DNA of 49,833 nt from Lachnospiraceae bacterium. Lineage in GTDB: Bacteria; Bacillota; Clostridia; Lachnospirales; Lachnospiraceae. A model generated the notes under the pieces. That model was not told where the DNA came from. It ran no database searches and worked only from the letters and a program-made list of their open reading frames with translations. Location: positions 1 through 49,833 of the forward strand of contig JAQXOR010000036.1 of the NCBI GenBank assembly GCA_029099805.1. Direction: 5' to 3'. Below are positions 8,155 to 16,706 of this stretch, piece by piece (the stretch's first letter is position 1; every line of letters begins with the position of its first letter). The position numbers and the translations under genes were made by a program.

Positions 8155-9036
8155 ATGGACGCGTATATTCAGGAGTTTTGTAACTACCGGAAAGAGAAAA
8201 AACAGGTATCTGAGAATACAATGCTTGCCTACCGCTCGGATTTACAACGTCTCATTTGTTATATGCAGAACAATGGTATCCATACCTTTGAGCAGGTAAC
8301 GGAAACCCAGCTTAACTCCTTTATCCTCTCCGCAGAGCGTGAGGGCTTAAAAGCATCCTCTATCGTGCGCCTGATTTCAAGTATCCATAGTTTTTTCGAT
8401 TTTCTTACAAAGAAAGGAATTCTTAAGGAAGATCCTGCAGAACGTATCAAAGCACCGAGAGCCGAACAGGCAAAGCAGGAGATTATTACAGTGGAGGAAC
8501 TGGAACGACTGCTCCAGATGCCGGAAACGGAGACACCGAAGGGGCTTAGAGACCGTGCAATGTTAGAAGTACTGTATGCAACCGGAATCCACCTTAGTTC
8601 CTTACTTACCTTACAGCTCCCGCAGGTACAGTTAAAATACAGGGCATTACTTCTTTCGGAAGGAAACCAGAACAGAGTTCTCCCATTAGGACAGCCTGCA
8701 TGTGATGCTCTTTCTGCGTATTTGGAACACGGGAGAGAAGCACTGAAAAAAGAGACCTCAAATCCGAATCTTTTGTTTTATAATAAATCCGGCGGGGAAA
8801 TGACAAGACAGGGCTTTTTTAAGCGAATGACAGAATACGCAAAAAAAGCCGGTCTTCCGAATATTACGCCCCGTATTCTGCGAAATTCCATGATTCATCA
8901 TCTCATGAATAACGGAGCATCTTATGCGGGCGTACACCAGCTTCTCGGAACCAAGCGTTTGTCCGCAGCCATGAACTATGAACGTCACCTGCAAACGATA
9001 CCGGATATGTATAAACAGACGCATCCGAGAGCGTAG
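8155..9036 (+). CDS. XerD-like tyrosine recombinase with eroded active site
   Basis: A 293-residue protein with the full XerC/XerD architecture: SAM-like core-binding domain (about 1-100) and catalytic domain (about 110-285). The sequence aligns well to XerD but key residues differ. The first catalytic Arg, normally in ATGLRVSE, is His146 (ATGIHLSS). The beta-hairpin Lys region GKGNKER reads SEGNQNR at 168-174. HxxR reads RILR (H lost at 240, R243 kept). The LLGH histidine is Thr266. The nucleophile Tyr275 remains. Such a protein may bind DNA but is unlikely to recombine it. AAGGAG precedes the ATG. Its position after nudF and before pdp/dacF matches the ancestral xerD locus, so this is a degenerate ortholog rather than a phage integrase. 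See the intact recombinase at 44842-45897. Confidence 0.8.
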   Translation: MDAYIQEFCNYRKEKKQVSENTMLAYRSDLQRLICYMQNNGIHTFEQVTETQLNSFILSAEREGLKASSIVRLISSIHSFFDFLTKKGILKEDPAERIKAPRAEQAKQEIITVEELERLLQMPETETPKGLRDRAMLEVLYATGIHLSSLLTLQLPQVQLKYRALLLSEGNQNRVLPLGQPACDALSAYLEHGREALKKETSNPNLLFYNKSGGEMTRQGFFKRMTEYAKKAGLPNITPRILRNSMIHHLMNNGASYAGVHQLLGTKRLSAAMNYERHLQTIPDMYKQTHPRA

Positions 9037-9065
9037 GCAGACAAACGTTCCGGCTCTTTAGAAAA

Positions 9066-9142
9066 AAAGTCCCACATAGGTTATTTCGCGGCAATACGTC
9101 ACGCTTTGCCAGACAACCTATATGGGACTTTGTTCTTCTTTG
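9066..9142. terminator. Bidirectional terminator between xerD-like gene and aroF
   Basis: AAAGTCCCACATAGGTT (9066-9082) pairs with AACCTATATGGGACTTT (9115-9131) with one mismatch. The loop holds a second small stem (GGCAA/TTGCC). An A tract lies on the left and a T-rich tract on the right, so it can end transcription from both convergent genes. Confidence 0.85.
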
Positions 9143-9147
9143 GAGAG

Positions 9148-10179
9148 TTAAACTCTGTCTGCAATGAGATAGAGCAGCTGCTCGGTATCACTCCAGCCAA
9201 GGCACGGATCGGTAATGGATTTACCGTAAATGTGCTCACCGATTTTCTGACAGCCTTCTTCGATATAACTTTCAATCATAACACCCTTTACCAGAGCAGC
9301 TACATCCGGGTTCACCTTGCGGCTGTGTAAAATTTCAGATACAATACGCGGCTGCTCCGCAAACTTTTTATTTGAATTACTGTGATTTGCATCTACAATC
9401 ACCGCAGGATTTTTTAACTGCGGATGCTCTGCATACATGGCAAGAAGCCGGATTAAATCTTCATAATGGTAGTTCGGCTGGCTTTGCCCGTGTTTATTGA
9501 CAGCACCACGCAAAATCGTATGGGCATATGGATTGCCGGTGGTCTGTACCTCCCACTGACGGAAGAGGAACGTATGGGCATGCTGTGCCGCAATCACAGA
9601 GTTCATCATGACCGAGAAATCACCGCTGGTCGGATTCTTCATGCCTGCCGGGATTTCCATGCCGCTGACAGCAAGACGATGCTGCTGATTCTCAACGGAA
9701 CGTGCGCCTACGGCAACATAGGAAAGGATATCATCCAGATACGGCCAGTTTTCCGGGTAAAGCATTTCATCTGCAGAAGTAAGATGTGTCTCTTCAATTG
9801 CACGAAGATGCATCTTACGGACAGCAATCAGACCCTCCTGCATATTCGGAGCCTGCTCCGGGTTTGGCTGGTGGGCAATTCCTTTATATCCTTCACCGGT
9901 TGTACGCGGCTTATTTGTGTAGATACGAGGTACTAAGAAAAGCTTGTCCGCAACCTTTTCCTGTACCTTTGCAAGACGATGAATGTAGTCGAGGACAGCA
10001 GTTTCATTGTCCGCAGAGCACGGACCTACAATTACCATAAATTTATCGGACTCTCCGGTAATAATTCTTTTCATTTCTGTATCACGTGCAGCCTTTACGG
10101 AAATCCCTTCTGCAGAAAGCGGATACAAATCTTTCAGTACTTCCGGAGAAATCACTTCTCTGATGCGTGTAAAGCTCAT
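9148..10179 (-). CDS. aroF: 3-deoxy-7-phosphoheptulonate (DAHP) synthase, class I
   Basis: A 343-residue AroFGH-type enzyme that condenses phosphoenolpyruvate and erythrose-4-phosphate, the first step of the shikimate pathway. Conserved segments include VIVGPCSADN near residue 50, PRIYTNKPRTTGEGYKG near 85, the GARSVENQQHR stretch near 160 and DANHSNSNKK near 265 with metal-binding residues. Start ATG at 10179 is preceded by an AAAGGA-type RBS. It interrupts the otherwise forward nudF-xerD-pdp-dacF order and has its own promoter, so it looks inserted into that cluster. The feedback-inhibition type (Phe, Tyr or Trp) cannot be read by eye; the symbol names the family, not the isozyme. The later-pathway gene aroB is at the right edge of the window. 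Confidence 0.92.
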   Translation of the reverse strand: MSFTRIREVISPEVLKDLYPLSAEGISVKAARDTEMKRIITGESDKFMVIVGPCSADNETAVLDYIHRLAKVQEKVADKLFLVPRIYTNKPRTTGEGYKGIAHQPNPEQAPNMQEGLIAVRKMHLRAIEETHLTSADEMLYPENWPYLDDILSYVAVGARSVENQQHRLAVSGMEIPAGMKNPTSGDFSVMMNSVIAAQHAHTFLFRQWEVQTTGNPYAHTILRGAVNKHGQSQPNYHYEDLIRLLAMYAEHPQLKNPAVIVDANHSNSNKKFAEQPRIVSEILHSRKVNPDVAALVKGVMIESYIEEGCQKIGEHIYGKSITDPCLGWSDTEQLLYLIADRV

Positions 10180-10254
10180 AATAGATCCTTTCCTGGCTTA
10201 TGCATAAATTGCCATATATCTCATAAATTCTGTATTTTTCTACAAGCAAAATAC

Positions 10255-10283
10255 ATTATAAAACTTGATAAGAATGGTGTCAA
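10255..10283 (-). promoter_or_regulatory. aroF promoter
   Basis: On the minus strand, TTGACA (complement of 10278-10283) and TATAAT (complement of 10255-10260) are separated by 17 bases: a consensus sigma-A promoter. No T-box or other attenuator was recognised in the roughly 70-base leader. Confidence 0.85.
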
Positions 10284-10291
10284 TAGGCGTA

Positions 10292-10320
10292 TTGCGGTTT
10301 ATTTTGGATTGTGATAAAAT
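10292..10320 (+). promoter_or_regulatory. pdp promoter, back to back with aroF promoter
   Basis: TTGCGG at 10292-10297, a 17-base spacer and TAAAAT at 10315-10320 with an upstream TG. Its -35 lies 9 bases from the -35 of the divergent aroF promoter. Confidence 0.6.
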
Positions 10321-10393
10321 AAAATTTACAGAAGAATAAGGTGAGCGATTACTCAATAAAATATTGTTCAGCAGGAAAACGGAGGTATTTTCT

Positions 10394-11704
10394 ATGCGGA
10401 TGTATGATTTAATTATGAAAAAGAAGCATGGTGATGTATTGACAGAGGCGGAAATTCGTTTCTTTGTTAACGGATATACCAAAAACGAGATTCCGGATTA
10501 CCAGGTCTCTGCTTTTTTGATGGCTGTCTGTTTTAACGGTATGAATGAAGCGGAAACACTGGCACTTACCATGGCAATGGCAGAGAGCGGAGAGATGCTG
10601 GATTTATCTGCTATTCACGGTAAGAAGGCAGACAAACACAGTACAGGCGGGGTTGGGGACAAGACCTCCCTGATTTTAGGACCGATGGTTGCATCTCTTG
10701 GCGTACCGGTGGCAAAGATGTCCGGAAGAGGTCTGGGTCATACCGGCGGCACCATTGATAAACTTGAGAGCTTTCCCGGCTTTTCCGTATCCATTTCCAA
10801 TGAACAGTTTGTCGACAATGTGAACCGTATGAAGCTTGCCATTATCGGTCAGACGGCAGATTTGGCTCCTGCGGATAAAAAGCTGTATGCCCTGCGGGAT
10901 GTCACCGCTACCGTCGACCAGTTATCCTTAATTGCAAGCAGTATTATGAGTAAGAAGCTGGCTGCCGGCTCTGATGTTATCGTCCTTGATGTAAAGGCAG
11001 GCAGTGGGGCTTTTATGAAAACCTATGAGGATGCAAGACTCCTTGCGGAGACTATGGTTAAAATCGGCAACGGAGCCGGACGAAAGACCTATGCCGTGAT
11101 TTCAGATATGAATCAGCCGTTAGGCTTTGCCGTAGGAAATATTTTGGAAGTAAAGGAGGCAATCGAGGCCTTAAACGGCAGGGCACCGGAGGATTTATCC
11201 GATGCCTGCATGACACTTGCCTCCTATATGTTACTTGGAGCAGAACGTGTCAGAGAGGTTGCAGAGGCAAAGGAGTTGCTTACAGAAACCGTTCGTTCCG
11301 GTGCAGCGCTTCATAAGCTAGCGGAATTTGTCAAAGCACAGGGCGGTGATGAACGCTATGTCTACGAACCTGACAGGTTCCCGAAGGCCTCTCTCTCCTT
11401 TGAAGTAAAGGCTTGGGCAGACGGATATCTTTCCGCCATGAACACAGAAGAAATCGGCATGACCTCTCTGATTCTCGGCGGAGGCAGAGAAACCAAGGAA
11501 AGTGAAATCGATTTGACGGTTGGTATCGTTTTTGAAAAAAAGATTGGTGCAAAACTGAAAAAAGGGGATACCGTTGCGGTATTACATGCAAATGACAGGG
11601 AGAAGCTGACTACTGCCATTGCGAGACTGCAAAATGCAATCCGTATCGAACAGGCACCATGTGAACCGGTTCCGCATATTTTAGGTGTAGTGGAACAGTC
11701 ATAG
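10394..11704 (+). CDS. pdp: Pyrimidine-nucleoside phosphorylase
   Basis: A 436-residue enzyme that splits uridine, thymidine or deoxyuridine with phosphate for nucleoside salvage. The N-terminal MRMYDLIMKKKHG, the phosphate-binding KHSTGGVGDKTS loop near 80, and SGRGLGHTGGTIDKLES near 110 are diagnostic of the Pdp/DeoA family; a C-terminal barrel-like domain completes it. ATG 10394 has GGAGG 8 bases upstream, so the longer frame from 10364 is not used. The downstream D,D-carboxypeptidase begins about 50 bases later and is likely in the same operon; B. subtilis has a comparable nucleoside gene-dacF arrangement. Confidence 0.93.
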   Translation: MRMYDLIMKKKHGDVLTEAEIRFFVNGYTKNEIPDYQVSAFLMAVCFNGMNEAETLALTMAMAESGEMLDLSAIHGKKADKHSTGGVGDKTSLILGPMVASLGVPVAKMSGRGLGHTGGTIDKLESFPGFSVSISNEQFVDNVNRMKLAIIGQTADLAPADKKLYALRDVTATVDQLSLIASSIMSKKLAAGSDVIVLDVKAGSGAFMKTYEDARLLAETMVKIGNGAGRKTYAVISDMNQPLGFAVGNILEVKEAIEALNGRAPEDLSDACMTLASYMLLGAERVREVAEAKELLTETVRSGAALHKLAEFVKAQGGDERYVYEPDRFPKASLSFEVKAWADGYLSAMNTEEIGMTSLILGGGRETKESEIDLTVGIVFEKKIGAKLKKGDTVAVLHANDREKLTTAIARLQNAIRIEQAPCEPVPHILGVVEQS

Positions 11705-11753
11705 TTTGAGCTCTTTCGAATATCTTATAAAAAGAACTATTCGGAGATGCAGT

Positions 11754-12998
11754 ATGGAAAGGTTTATTTTAAAAAAAAGCAGCAGAACAGGAATAAGGAT
11801 ATCGGTAAGACGCGCAATTACCGGTATCCTTTCTGCTTTTCTGCTTTCTGGAGCGATTCTGTTCCCGTTACAGAAGATAGATGTTGTACAGGCGGGAGAA
11901 GAGGTTTCCGTGACATCCGAATCTGTTATTCTTATGGAGATGGAGAGCGGAACAGTGATTGCAAAAAAGGACGAGGACAAGGCACGTCCCATTGCCAGTG
12001 TCACCAAAATCATGACACTTCTCCTGATTTTAGAGGCAGTGGATTCCGGAAAGATAAAGCTTACCGATACGGTTACCGTAAGCGAATATGCGGCCTCCAT
12101 GGGCGGTTCTCAGGTCTTTCTGGAACCGGGAGAAACGCAGGATGTGGAAACAATGATTAAATGTATCAGTATTTCCAGTGCAAATGATGCCTGTGTCGCC
12201 ATGGCAGAGCATCTGGCAGGCTCGGAGCAGGCATTTGTCGAGAAAATGAATGCCCGGGCAAAAGAACTCGGAATGAATCATACGACCTTTCACAACTGCT
12301 GTGGGCTGGATGTGTCAGGACATGTTTCCAGTGCAAAGGATGTGGCATTGATGTCTGCAGAGCTGATGCGGAAGCATCCGTCGGTAAAAAAATATACAAC
12401 AACCTGGATGGATACCATAATACATACAACAAGACGCGGTTCCAGTGAATTCGGTCTTGCCAATACAAATAAGCTGTTAAAGCAGTATAACGGTATTACG
12501 GGTCTGAAGACAGGTTCTACGGACGAAGCAAAATATTGTCTTTCCGCAACAGCGGAGAGAAACGGAGTGCAGCTGGTGGCAGTTGTACTTGCAGCACCGG
12601 ATACAAAGACAAGATTCCGTGAGGCGGCAGCACTGTTGGACTATGGTTTTGCCAAATGCAGTGCTTACCGGGATGACGGAGCCGATTTTCCGCTTACTGA
12701 AATCAAGATTGAAAAAGGAGTGAAATCTATGGTTTCCGTACAACTGAAGGAGCCGTTTTATCATGTGTTTACCGGCGGAGAGGATTTGTCTGCCATAGAA
12801 CGCGAAGTAGAGCTTCCGGAGGTTGTCAGTGCACCGTTAAAGAAAGGAGATGTCGTCGGAGAATACCGGTACAGTCTAAACGGTAAAACCCTCGGAAGTG
12901 TAGAGATTGTATGTGTGGAGGAGGTAAAAGAGATGACATTCGGTGCGAGCTTATTGAAATGCAGGGACTTATTTCTCCGTCAAAAAGAAATTAATTGA
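11754..12998 (+). CDS. dacF: D-alanyl-D-alanine carboxypeptidase (DacF-like, S11 family)
   Basis: A 414-residue penicillin-binding protein that removes the terminal D-Ala from peptidoglycan stem peptides outside the membrane. A basic N-terminus and hydrophobic stretch (about 22-47) form a signal peptide ending near VVQAGEE. The S11 triad motifs are present: S82-V-T-K85, S142-A-N144 and K252-T-G. A C-terminal PBP5 beta domain follows, then a weakly amphipathic tail that could anchor the protein. GGAG precedes ATG 11754. The position after pdp matches the dacF context in Bacillus, supporting that name over other PBP5 paralogues. A second S11 protein lies at 15384. Confidence 0.88.
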   Translation: MERFILKKSSRTGIRISVRRAITGILSAFLLSGAILFPLQKIDVVQAGEEVSVTSESVILMEMESGTVIAKKDEDKARPIASVTKIMTLLLILEAVDSGKIKLTDTVTVSEYAASMGGSQVFLEPGETQDVETMIKCISISSANDACVAMAEHLAGSEQAFVEKMNARAKELGMNHTTFHNCCGLDVSGHVSSAKDVALMSAELMRKHPSVKKYTTTWMDTIIHTTRRGSSEFGLANTNKLLKQYNGITGLKTGSTDEAKYCLSATAERNGVQLVAVVLAAPDTKTRFREAAALLDYGFAKCSAYRDDGADFPLTEIKIEKGVKSMVSVQLKEPFYHVFTGGEDLSAIEREVELPEVVSAPLKKGDVVGEYRYSLNGKTLGSVEIVCVEEVKEMTFGASLLKCRDLFLRQKEIN

Positions 12999-13016
12999 CG
13001 AACAGCAATTATGACA

Positions 13017-13045
13017 TTGACACAACCTCAAAAAACAAGTATGAT
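13017..13045 (+). promoter_or_regulatory. Promoter of the phosphoesterase-scpAB group
   Basis: TTGACA at 13017-13022, a 17-base spacer and TATGAT at 13040-13045. It begins 19 bases after the dacF stop and probably drives the phosphoesterase, scpA, scpB and possibly the following carboxypeptidase. Confidence 0.82.
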
Positions 13046-13083
13046 TAATAAGGATAAGTGACAAAACTGAGGTGACGGAAAAG

Positions 13084-13929
13084 ATGAGGAGTTTGCTTTT
13101 TATCACCGGGGCGGCTGTGGGTGCTCTGGGCGCAACGATATATCAATTCGTTGAACACGGCGTACCGGTAAAAAGAGAATATGAGGTACGGACAACGGAG
13201 GAGCTTTCCGGACTTCGCATCCTGTTACTGTCCGATTTACATTGTAATCCGTTAATTTGCGGAAATAACAACGTATTCCAAAGACTTGCGGATGAACAGC
13301 CGGATGTAATTCTTCTTGCCGGTGATATGATTAGTAAATACGGCAAAAAGGAAAACCAACGTGTTCCGGTTTTTTTAAAGAAGCTGGCTGAAATTGCACC
13401 GGTTGTATATGGCATGGGAAACCATGAGGAGGTTCTTCGAACCGAATATCCAAATCGGTTTGCAGACTACCGGAAGCAGGTAGAAGAGTCCGGGATTTTA
13501 TTTCCGGATAATGAGGTTGTTTCTCTGACCTTACACGGAAAATCGGTTGAGTTCGCCGGACTTACCTTAGAACATCAGTATTATTATAAACGAAAGCGGA
13601 GAAGTCTGCCGCAGGAGGCCTGGAAGGGGCTTACGATTCCTCATCCGGAACGTACGGTTCTGTTAGCTCATTTCCCGGATTATTTTACAGAATACGCAGC
13701 CGTTGCCCCGCTCATTGTTTCCGGTCATATTCACGGCGGTCTGATTCGTCTGCCGTTTATCGGCGGTCTGATATCGCCACAGCTTTATTTTCCACCGTAT
13801 ACGAGAGGCTGTTATACGAAAGAAGCTTCTACAATGATAGTCAGTGCCGGAATCGGTTCCCATTCCCTGCCCGCACGTCTTTTTAACCGGGTGGAATATT
13901 GTGTAATCACTACAAAAACGAGGAAATGA
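13084..13929 (+). CDS. Membrane-anchored metallophosphoesterase (YkuE-like)
   Basis: A 281-residue calcineurin-like phosphoesterase. Metal-binding motifs are in order: LLSDLHCNP (DxH), LLAGDMIS (GD), GMGNHEEV (GNHE), LLAHFPDYF (H) and SGHIHGG (GHxH). An N-terminal hydrophobic stretch (about residues 4-22) suggests membrane anchoring with the active site outside. ATG 13084 is preferred because the GAGGTGA at 13069-13075 is its ribosome binding site and overlaps the alternative GTG at 13072. It overlaps or abuts scpA, so the two are translationally linked. The substrate is unknown; YkuE relatives are thought to act on cell-wall or lipid phosphates. Confidence 0.85.
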   Translation: MRSLLFITGAAVGALGATIYQFVEHGVPVKREYEVRTTEELSGLRILLLSDLHCNPLICGNNNVFQRLADEQPDVILLAGDMISKYGKKENQRVPVFLKKLAEIAPVVYGMGNHEEVLRTEYPNRFADYRKQVEESGILFPDNEVVSLTLHGKSVEFAGLTLEHQYYYKRKRRSLPQEAWKGLTIPHPERTVLLAHFPDYFTEYAAVAPLIVSGHIHGGLIRLPFIGGLISPQLYFPPYTRGCYTKEASTMIVSAGIGSHSLPARLFNRVEYCVITTKTRK

Positions 13930-13931
13930 AA

Positions 13932-14711
13932 ATGAGTTTGTCCGTTACATTGGAAAAGTTTGAAGGTCCGTTAGATTTGCTTTTACACCTAATCGAAAAA
14001 AATAAAATAAACATATATGATATCCCAATCGTGGAGATTACCGAGCAGTACATGGACTATATCCGTCAGATGCAGGAACAGGATATGGAAATTATGAGTG
14101 AATTTCTTGTAATGGCGGCAACACTTTTAAATATCAAATCAAAAATGTTACTGCCGCAGGACCCCCCGGAAGCAGAAGAAGAACCGGCTGACCCCCGCCG
14201 GGAGCTTGTTGAGCGCTTACTTCAGTACAAAATGTATAAGTACGCCTCTTTGGAGCTTTCCGACAGACAGCTGGATGCCGGCAGGGTGGTATTTAAAGAG
14301 GGGAATCTGCCGCCTGAGGTTGCGGATTATAAGGCGCCTGTCGATACAAAGGAATTGCTTTCGGACCTTACCCTGCAGAAGCTGCATTCGATTTTTGAAT
14401 CGGTTATGAAAAAGCAGGTTGATAAAATTGACCCGGTACGCAGCAAGTTCGGACGCATCGAAAAAGAAGAGGTCAGCATGTCGCAGAAAATGCATGAAAT
14501 CCAGTTATATGCCTTGGAACACAAGCGTTTTTCTTTTCGGGCTCTGTTAATGGAGCAGTATGACAAAATGGATGTTGTCGTAACATTTTTATGTATACTT
14601 GAGTTGATGAAAATCGGCAGAATGCATGTTGTACAGGAAGAAATATTTGATGAAATTGAAATCGAATACCTCGCAGACGATATTATTGATTTCGAGGATT
14701 CGGAGTTTTAG
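13932..14711 (+). CDS. scpA: Segregation and condensation protein A
   Basis: A 259-residue kleisin that joins SMC heads and ScpB to form the chromosome-organising condensin. The N-terminal FEGPLDLLLHLIEKNKINIYDI segment contacts the SMC neck and is highly characteristic; the acidic middle and C-terminal winged helix (ending EIEYLADDIIDFE) complete the family pattern. ATG 13932 lies 8 bases after GAGG at 13920-13923; ATG 13926 overlaps the upstream stop but is too close to the RBS. scpB follows 15 bases later. The pair is in its usual order. Confidence 0.95.
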   Translation: MSLSVTLEKFEGPLDLLLHLIEKNKINIYDIPIVEITEQYMDYIRQMQEQDMEIMSEFLVMAATLLNIKSKMLLPQDPPEAEEEPADPRRELVERLLQYKMYKYASLELSDRQLDAGRVVFKEGNLPPEVADYKAPVDTKELLSDLTLQKLHSIFESVMKKQVDKIDPVRSKFGRIEKEEVSMSQKMHEIQLYALEHKRFSFRALLMEQYDKMDVVVTFLCILELMKIGRMHVVQEEIFDEIEIEYLADDIIDFEDSEF

Positions 14712-14726
14712 TCCGGAGGGAAAGAA

Positions 14727-15296
14727 ATGGAGCTACAGGAATTAGAAGCACAGTTGGAGGCTATTTTATTTACTTTAGGTGAAGCAGTAGAGGTGGAGCG
14801 CCTGGCGACTGCTTTGGAGCATGATACAGATACGGTACGCAGAGTATTGCGGAACATGATGGACCGTTATGCGGCAGATGACAGAGGAATCCAGATTATT
14901 GAGCTGGACGGTTCGTTTCAAATGTGTACAAAATCTTCCATGTATGAGTCAATTATAAAGATTGCCCATGTCCCGAAGAAGCACGTTTTAACGGAAGTAT
15001 TGCTGGAAACCCTTTCCATTATCGCATACAAGCAGCCGATTACCAGACAGGAAATTGAAGCAATCCGTGGGGTTTCCTGTGATCATGCGGTAAACAAGCT
15101 GGTGGAATATAATTTAATTCAGGAGGTCGGCCGGATGGATGCTCCGGGACGCCCGATTTTATTTGGAACTACCGAAGAGTTTTTACGTAACTTCGGTCTG
15201 GTATCCTTGGATGACCTGCCGGTAATTAATCCCGAAAAAATCGAAGACTTCAAACTTGAGGCGGAAGAAGAAATGCAGCTTTCCCTCGATATATAA
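14727..15296 (+). CDS. scpB: Segregation and condensation protein B
   Basis: A 189-residue ScpB, the dimeric winged-helix partner of ScpA in the SMC complex. Diagnostic are ELEAQLEAILFTLGE at the N-terminus, ETLSIIAYKQPITRQEIEAIRG in the middle and 'RMDAPGRPILFGTTEEFL' towards the end. It starts with ATG 14727 behind GGAGGG. It is cotranscribed with scpA. The intergenic gap to the next carboxypeptidase is 87 bases without an evident terminator. Confidence 0.95.
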   Translation: MELQELEAQLEAILFTLGEAVEVERLATALEHDTDTVRRVLRNMMDRYAADDRGIQIIELDGSFQMCTKSSMYESIIKIAHVPKKHVLTEVLLETLSIIAYKQPITRQEIEAIRGVSCDHAVNKLVEYNLIQEVGRMDAPGRPILFGTTEEFLRNFGLVSLDDLPVINPEKIEDFKLEAEEEMQLSLDI

Positions 15297-15383
15297 GGCT
15301 TGTACACCGGTGAGCTTTCGCTTTATGTCCTACTTTCCGTTGCCGCCGCATATCTTTTAGAGAAGGACATTTTCGAGGAAGCT

Positions 15384-16706
15384 ATGAATTATTTTTTGAA
15401 GAGAGTGAGAACAAAAGGAATACATCTGTTGATGTGTTTCTTTTTTGTTTTCTCAGGTTTCGTTTCATCATACCGGGTATTGGCGGAGGAAGCGCCTTCT
15501 GACAGCGAGACTGTTTCAGCAACTGACTTTCCGACAAATGGCATTACAGAGACATTGATTACACAGCATGACCTAAAAGCAAATTCCCTGCATGCCTATT
15601 CCGCCGTACTATATGACGGTGAAGCCGGTCGGGTTCTATTTGAGAAAAACGGGTATGAGGTGTTGCCTATGGCAAGTACAACAAAGATAATGACACTATT
15701 GGTTGTATTGGAGCATACCAATCCGGAAGACATTGTTACAGTATCGAAAAATGCTGCCGTACAGCCGGATGTTCAGCTTAATATGAATACAGGAGAGCAG
15801 TACTATGTAAAGGATTTATGTTACTCTCTGATGCTGGAATCCCACAACGATACTGCGGTTGCACTGGCTGAACATGTGGGAGGTACCGTAGAAGGTTTTG
15901 CTTCCATGATGAATGCAAAAGCCAAAGCTCTGGGCGCATATTCCGCAAATTTTGTCACACCAAACGGGCTGGACGCCGATGGACACGGAATTCATGCGGC
16001 CGATTTGGCCAAAATTGCCGCATATGCGGTAAAACAGGAGGACTTCCGTGAAATTACCACAACGGCTTCCCATACCTTCTCCGATGTAGAAAACAAACGA
16101 ACCTTTACTGTCGCAAACAAAGACTTATTTTTATCTATGATGGACGGTGCCATCGGCGTAAAAACCGGCTTTACGGGAAAAGCAGGCTATTGCTTTGTAG
16201 GGGCACTGGAGCGGGAGGACCGGCTCTTAATCAGCGTAGTGCTTGCCAGCGGCTGGCCCCCGCATAAAACCTATAAGTGGAGCGATACCAGACTCTTAAT
16301 GAATTACGGACTGGAGACATTTAAAAAGCTTTCCCTGCTTGACGCTTCTACCGGCTTGCCGGAGCTTCCTGCGTTTCCTGTAAGGGACGGAAAAATGAGT
16401 ACGGTTCCTCTTACCTACGATTCACAGGCACTCGTGCAGTTAATGGGAACCGAACTGTTACGTGACGGCACCGAAACTGTTGAGCTTCTGCCGGAATTCT
16501 CCATTCCTAGGCTTACCGCACCGGTGGCAACAGGAGAAAAAGTAGGAGAGCTCATTGTAAAAATGGACGGTGACTGCATACAAAAAATACCGATACAGAC
16601 TGCCGAAGCAGTTGTACCGGTAGATTATGTTTTTTATTTATGCAAAGCGATGGATTCCTTTTTTTCCGGAAATGCCATTAACATGTTGCTGCAGCTTCAT
16701 CCATAG
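15384..16706 (+). CDS. D-alanyl-D-alanine carboxypeptidase (DacB/PBP5-like)
   Basis: A 440-residue exported S11 peptidase. The basic N-terminus and hydrophobic stretch (about 11-33, ending at VLAEE) form a signal peptide; S98-T-T-K101, S153-H-N155 and K260-T-G are the active-site motifs. A C-terminal beta-rich PBP5-type domain precedes a terminal hydrophobic/amphipathic helix. ATG 15384 with GAGGAAG upstream was chosen because it yields a normal signal peptide; the open frame extends to a TTG at 15300. The position downstream of scpA-scpB is that of the sporulation carboxypeptidase dacB in Bacillus, but sporulation function is only inferred. The last 29 bases overlap the convergent SulP gene. 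Confidence 0.85.
   Translation: MNYFLKRVRTKGIHLLMCFFFVFSGFVSSYRVLAEEAPSDSETVSATDFPTNGITETLITQHDLKANSLHAYSAVLYDGEAGRVLFEKNGYEVLPMASTTKIMTLLVVLEHTNPEDIVTVSKNAAVQPDVQLNMNTGEQYYVKDLCYSLMLESHNDTAVALAEHVGGTVEGFASMMNAKAKALGAYSANFVTPNGLDADGHGIHAADLAKIAAYAVKQEDFREITTTASHTFSDVENKRTFTVANKDLFLSMMDGAIGVKTGFTGKAGYCFVGALEREDRLLISVVLASGWPPHKTYKWSDTRLLMNYGLETFKKLSLLDASTGLPELPAFPVRDGKMSTVPLTYDSQALVQLMGTELLRDGTETVELLPEFSIPRLTAPVATGEKVGELIVKMDGDCIQKIPIQTAEAVVPVDYVFYLCKAMDSFFSGNAINMLLQLHP

Noticed and set aside
8155-9036. Interpretation as a phage or transposon integrase
   Set aside because: The gene sits in the conserved nudF-xerD-dacF type neighbourhood, and no att sites, phage genes or repeats were seen around it.
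9466-9936. A 156-residue open frame on the plus strand
   Set aside because: Antisense shadow of aroF, whose protein is unmistakable; composition is atypical (many Cys/His/Arg) and no RBS was seen.
10180-10254. T-box or amino-acid attenuator in the aroF leader
   Set aside because: No specifier-loop, AGGGTGG-type T-box sequence or terminator hairpin was seen in the short leader.
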